Of a stretch of DNA of 64,000 nucleotides, positions 58,320 through 64,000 are shown one piece after another; position 1 is the stretch's first letter; each line of letters opens with the position of its first letter. The position numbers and the translations under genes are program-made. The notes under the pieces were generated by a model, which worked only from the letters and a program-made list of their open reading frames with translations, was not told where the DNA came from and searched no databases. The DNA lies in assembly GCA_019843655.1 (NCBI GenBank), contig JACDQD010000004.1, positions 4,774,001 through 4,838,000 on the forward strand, read 5' to 3'. This DNA is from Lethocerus indicus. Its lineage: Eukaryota; Arthropoda; Insecta; Hemiptera; Belostomatidae.

Positions 58320-58849
58320 GTAAATCCTTCCGAACACTGGAGCTAGACGCTCAGCATCAGCGAATTAAATATTAGCAATTCGAAGTTATATTTACTATAA
58401 ATTTTTTAATGCGTCCCGTATGACAAGAACCCCTCCCCAGCATATATTATCCTTTATATATGTTATCAATTGTCCAATTAATTTGAAGATTACAAAATTT
58501 ATTACAACAAAATTCATTCATTTCGGAATATATGGCCGGCGGCAACTCCGGTTTATCTCCTGCTGGATTAAAATTCCGGTAGTAATTCGCCAGCAAAGTG
58601 GCTCGAGGAGCGGAGGCAGAATAATTACAGCCTCCTCAAGGGCGGGAGAACGGATGAAACCATAAATGCACTACAAAGTATACAATAAAATATTCCAATG
58701 TGATAATTCATGTGAAACTTAAATAGGTATGTGAACCTTGTGAATTTATAAGTGCTTAATAGTTTTATGGAATGTTTCCTAACGTATCATTTTTTTACCA
58801 TTTCATATTAATATATTCTTCTCATGTCTTGTAATGTAGCAAATAATTA

Positions 58850-58852
<3 letters not shown>

Positions 58853-58901
<49 letters not shown>
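58853..58901. repeat. (TA)n microsatellite
   Basis: Nearly 50 bases of uninterrupted alternating T and A. Confidence 0.95.
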
Positions 58902-58903
<2 letters not shown>

Positions 58904-59680
58904 ACTTTTCGTGTGTGCTCAAAAGCGATTCGATTTCTGGTCCATTATTATGTTTTGATATTATTATCTGCACTCGAATGATTTGATTAAATTGGGGCGC
59001 GCTGCAAACAAATGTTTAAAGCCATCACGAGTGTGATTACAACATAACAAATTAGGTTACCTCCATTGGGGTCGCACGAGGCGAAATGGAGGGGGGAAGA
59101 GAGCCTAACCTGTATTTAATTGTAGGATCGGGAAATTGGTTTGGCAGAAAAAAGTGGAATCGAAAGATAGAGAGAGGGGTGGCGTGCGGGGGGGGGGCAC
59201 TTGCCCCTGCTGCTCGCTAATCCTAATTGGATAGAATCCCCGTCCATCTAACCGGCCGACCGCCATCCGTCTTCAGGACCCACCTCAATGACCTTTTCGT
59301 TCAAGTCTCGAGTTACCCACCCTTTATTAGGAACTGCTTCAAATGCTCGGCCACAGTCTCATTAGACACTTATAAATTTCAGAACGCATACACTAATAGT
59401 CGAGTTAAAAAAAAAAAGTTTAACGGCAAAACGTTTAATAACGCTTTTGATATAGGAAAAGGAACACTGTGGTGTAATAAGATAAGAGTGGCAGTCGCCG
59501 GAACTCAGTGAAATAATTTATAGACGTATATTATAATTCGTCCATAAATAGACCGAGACGGGCGACGAACGTTTCCCGGCGTTTGATTTGTACGCTGAAA
59601 CAGGTCTGGGATTTACGCCGGGTCCGATAGGGGATGACGAAGTGGAACCGGGCGGAGAGTGCTAATAAGGGTAGGCAGGG

Positions 59681-59696
59681 GTCTCTCTCTCTCCCC

Positions 59697-59727
<31 letters not shown>

Positions 59728-59733
59728 TCTCTC
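59681..59733. repeat. (CT)n microsatellite
   Basis: CT-rich tract with two short C-run interruptions. The open frame on its reverse strand is a low-complexity Arg/Glu product and not a gene. Confidence 0.95.
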
Positions 59734-61056
59734 GCCTCCTAAGTGGAGAAGAGCCGGCACCGGTCAACATGACAATTACCCCGCGCTATATATTACAATT
59801 GTATTGATGGTATACCCACCCCTACGTGTTATTAGAGCGGCAGGGATGAGCGCGCCGCGGGGAGGTGCTCTGCCAGACCGGCCGCCCTCAATAACTCTTG
59901 TTATTGAATAACGGGGTAATTCCGGACGGCGACTAATACAGATTCTATTGAGACCCTCGTTTATACCTATATGCCTCTGATATATATATTTTCTAACATT
60001 GAAGGGGCGAACCAAAGCCCTTTATTTATTTTATTAATTTTATTTATCCCATCAGCCTAGTATTTTGTGTACTAATTCCAACTTAATTTTCACTCTATTC
60101 TATCACTGAATAAACGATTACCGTCAGCAATTTCCGGCGTCTACTTCTCGCCTAAGTTTCACCAAATTATAACTGTTAATTTTGAATTTCGTAACTTCAT
60201 TTTCGCTTTGTCACAAACACCGGGAGTCGCGATTTCGTAAACTCAGTATGCAAGAAAGATAGTAGCTCAATGAAGAATATTCACACTTTACCTATTATTG
60301 CACATTATTAAGAATTATGAGTTATTAACATATTAACATGTTTGTCTTCAATGACGTAATAAAATCAAAGAATAGAAATATGGATAAATGGCATTCGAAA
60401 ACGTTTCATTCGCTACTGCCTCAATATTCACCAGGAACCAAAATAAATAGTGGAAGAAAAGTAGATACACATACAAATGTTACGAATATACGTAACCATA
60501 GAAAACTTTACTCGAATGCAACTTTTCCTTCATAAACATATTCAAACTTTCTGACGTTTTGTTTAACTTCTGCATTCTTAAAAACTTTCTTCTCTTCGCC
60601 TTATTCTCCTATAGCCTTAGCAAGTACTCTAGCTATTTGAAATTCGCTGCCAGATTCAACGACGGTTTTGAATTTTTATTTGAGAAAGTTCCTCTCTTTC
60701 CGACCGTCCGCGACGAAATTTGACATTAGCATGGAATAAGACTGTGGAATGAAATGCGGGAACCTTAATATGTACTTACAAAAAATGGTTCTACAAAAGA
60801 AGGATCATCCTGTAAGGGTGGTTTATCAGTACTGACAAGGAAGAGGAAGAATATGTTTAATAGAAATGATACACTCGAGCAGGTGACCACCAAATGACCA
60901 CTCTTTTAAGGAGGTATCTAGAAACAGGGGCATTAAAACTACGCCCCAGGAAGGTTGGCCGAGGGTAATGAGATAGGTCATGGAGGGAGATGCAATACCA
61001 TATGGGTATGAGGTTGGACCAGACCAGTTCTGTTCTGTTTGTTGGGCTCAGTAGCT

Positions 61057-61090
61057 TATAAAAGGACGGATGAGAGGATCGCGCAGTCAG
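61057..61090 (+). promoter_or_regulatory. TATA plus initiator module, no gene recognised downstream
   Basis: TATAAAAGG at 61057-61065 and CAGTCA at 61084-61089 are spaced ~28 bp, as in arthropod TATA/Inr promoters. The first ATG after it (61148) is immediately followed by GTAAAT, which could be a splice donor. Confidence 0.4.
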
Positions 61091-64000
61091 CGAAAGTCCT
61101 TTCCTGTCTACTCACCTGTCAGCAAATCGAATTTTCTATTCTGAGGAATGGTAAATCGAGGCAAATCGCTCGAAACGTCGGGGCATATTGAAACGGGGGC
61201 GGAGTCGAAGGAGTGAAAAAAAATACAACGCGAAACAAAGGGAAAGGCGCCAACGGTTAGAGGGGGGCCGGTGTGGCGGAGAGGTGGGAGGGGATCAAAA
61301 GGGGAATTATTCATAGGGACTGGGGCCCTCGCCCCTCAAGTGGCCCGCTTTACAATAAAGAACTGCCTCTTTGCACACGAGAGGACTTAACAACTTTACC
61401 ACAGATGTACTTTTCAGGACTCCCGAAAGTCGTCGCCTGCCTGTTTTTATGTACGGCTCGAGCACTTTTAAATTAGTACCAATTTCGGAATTTAAAGCGC
61501 AAAACCGATTTTTGTTAGAGGCATAATTTTTTGTTTCCTTGCACCTACTTCATCCTACGCCGGACGTCTGTCTGTTTCTCAGGAATAGCGGTGGTGGGCA
61601 TGGTTATGGCGTGCGTGTTATAATAACAAATTATAAAAAATATATTTCTTGTTTATTCCTTTTGTATTTATAACGCGCAATCGTATATATTATGTGCGAG
61701 CTGCGCTCAACACGCCACTTAGCTTAGATTAAAAATTGAATGAAAATCCGACCGATAATCTAACCAAATAGGTTAGAGTGAAGTGGCCTTAACGCGACAT
61801 CCCAGCTTTAAATCACCGTGCCGGTTAAAATTTTCATGGAATTAGTAATTCGAACTGTTCGCGATTTTAACCCGAAAGTCCACTACTCGCGTTGGAATTT
61901 TATTTTATTCTTTTCATTATTCTTTAGTAATAAGTTTAGAATAAATACCGATATCACTAAATGATTTATTGACAAAATATGACTTGTCATATAGTTGTTG
62001 AAATTCATTCTCTCGTCTGTTGGTGTCAGTAAATATTGCAAATAAAACTGACATTAAGTTTCAATTATGTTTCTTTAAACCGACCATGGCATGCGCAATT
62101 TTCTTAATAATTATTACAATTCCCTTGTTATTAATAAATAATGTCTCTACAATGTTTGTGTTAATGTTTTATATAAAACATGGCTTTGCTCTCCATATAT
62201 TTTTATTCCACGTTATTCGCCATGGGGGAAGAGTATTATATTCAAACAGAATTCAGAATAGTACTCCCCTTTTATGGGGGATATAGGAAACAGATAGATA
62301 ACGTTAGTTTACGGATTAAGAGTGGCTGTCACTTCCATATTATATTGTGTCATGTTCATACGTCATCCCTATAGTAAACGAACTCGGGTGGGGGGAAAAA
62401 ATAATAGCATTGACCGGACTGAAATTTCAATCGGGGCCCTTATCTGAGCTACGATTGAATACAAAGCTGTATTAAAATATTATGCGTATTGAAGGCATCG
62501 AGCCGTTGTCAAGATAGACAGAATGGATTCCGTACTTTCTCTATTGCTTGTTCACAATCGGTTATCTGAATTATGTTTAATTTAAACCAACTAAATAAAA
62601 AATATTAAAATAACTACAGGAGCCCATTAAAATAAAAATAGTATGGCTGTTAGTATACTGTAAATAAATAATGGGTATCGGAAAGGGTTTTAATTTACAT
62701 CATAAGAGCCTTTAACGCAATCTTCCGTCTTTGAAATCGCTCCGTAGCAATTTAAGAGAGGTAGAGGTGGAGGTGCCATGTAGGTGTCGTGCAAAATTAT
62801 CTCAGTGCACTACTAATTAAGGTAGGCTACTGAGGAAGTCGGAACAGGTCTAGCGAGAGTAGACAGAAAATCCTCTTAGTAATGTTATTCCGAACCCTCG
62901 CCAACTATCGCCTGAACCTAAGGCGTTAAGATCCTTAAGTAATTAATTTTTGTTTTTTTACCTGAATGCCTAAGTGATATTGTTATGGACATATCACATA
63001 GAAGGCGACCTTATAATATTCAGTATGCTGAAGCTTGCCATGAATCCACACGCTCTTATCCGTTTATTGTCTTCCTGATTTCAAAGCGAAATAAGTGTAA
63101 TTCGTTTCTTTATAATAAATATATACAGTTATATAATGGGCCGTTGAGATGAGCAGTTTACGAGTGTGGAATAAACTGTAGGTGCAATAAAGGTGATCCG
63201 GTGCGGTAAAAAAAAAAAAACAGCATTTTTGATCGACTCGTTTTCATAAAACCCCGGTTTCTCTACCGGTTCAGAAAGTTCAGAAACTGAAGACCTGGGA
63301 GAGGAACAGAAATGACTTTCTCTCGTCCGAAAGGTGGGTTATAATTCAATTTTGTTCACATTGCTACCGGTAAAATTAACCTTTTACAGAGAGATGCACC
63401 GCCAACACAAAACCTCCCCAACTACCCGAAGGCAGAACTCTCTAAGGATTGCATCGAGACAGAACGGTACAAATATTCCCTATAAAAGTCGAAACGGGGT
63501 CATCTCTCATCAAGTTTAATGGGGAAATAACAAGTGAGATTCGGAAATTAAATGTGTTTACCTTATTTCTGTAACTATACCGCGGAGGTAATTAAAATGT
63601 AATAAATAAATACGTGTGTAATTTTAAATACATTGACTTAAAATTTATGATGTTAATTCTGTCACTTTAATTTGATTCCGGTATCTCTTCTGTAGCCTGA
63701 CGGGATTGGTAAGTATACGGAACATACTAAACATCGGAAAGACCACGTTAATTTTTACAGGAATTTTAGACAGATCTTTGTGCAGCAAGAGTATTGAATT
63801 TTAAACATTAAATAAATATAATATTAATATAAAACGTAAACAACGTATAAAACATTAAACTGCTATAATTTAATTAACTAAGAAAAGTAATTATTTAAGT
63901 AAAGTGCAATTAAATCGAATTATTAGACCGGTCTATATTTGAACCTAAAGTTTGTTTTGAGCGTTCAGTCATCAATCGATATCTGCATTTCTCTGTACAG

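Larger units (their letters stand above)
45201..64000. other. gene-poor region with no supported gene
   Basis: About 18.8 kb of CpG-retaining DNA. No frame on either strand shows a recognisable domain, and no multi-exon chain could be built. It holds microsatellites, two small repeat families and isolated core-promoter-like modules, listed separately. Much of it could be regulatory DNA or a long intron of a gene outside the window. Confidence 0.5.

Noticed and set aside
62020..62374. Hydrophobic plus-strand frames beginning MACAIFLIII after an internal ATG
   Set aside because: Looks like a membrane segment, but the DNA is simply AT-rich. No promoter, splice partner or family match.

Overview
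The window is nuclear DNA of an animal, most likely an insect or another arthropod. The genes are split by many short GT-AG introns, and the sequence is AT-rich with TATA-type promoters and (TA)n microsatellites. The encoded proteins match conserved animal families. I cannot name the species or order from sequence alone.

Left part (1 to about 27.4 kb): four housekeeping genes packed closely. (1) The C-terminal half of VPS13B, a bridge-like lipid-transfer protein of the Golgi/endosomal system: 28 exons on +, CDS 18-12379, every splice phase consistent, 2,018 residues in the window. (2) UBOX5/RNF37, an E3 ubiquitin ligase on -, 13579-14908, convergent with VPS13B; a +1 frame break separates its U-box part from its RING part. 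(3) A C2orf42 homologue on +, 15306-21066, 12 exons, sharing a ~400-bp head-to-head promoter region with UBOX5. A second, phase-compatible last exon lies at 21525-21604. (4) Cytosolic aspartate aminotransferase (GOT1) on +, 22313-26895, nine exons, 407 residues, active-site residues present.

Right part (about 28.8-64 kb): a gene-poor stretch of clearly different composition, richer in CpG and GC. I can support two small secreted-protein genes, both on -. One encodes a 69-residue intronless peptide at 32032-32241 behind a TATA box. The other encodes a proline- and cysteine-rich secreted protein at 44112-44961. Its open frame is broken by two G runs of four where neighbouring runs have five; reading through these and joining a Cys-rich last exon gives one coherent ~170-residue product. 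I recognise neither family.

The rest of the right part holds microsatellites, two small dispersed repeat families, a CTCF-like site beside a perfect hairpin, a 20-bp direct repeat, isolated TATA/initiator modules and two weak exon-like frames. No rRNA, confident tRNA, CRISPR array or intact transposon was seen. The contrast between CpG-poor genes on the left and the CpG-retaining right part fits gene-body methylation of broadly expressed genes, but this is inference. I did not find a clearly new multi-gene system. The most novel items are the two unrecognised secreted proteins, the alternative C2orf42 terminus and the UBOX5 frame break.
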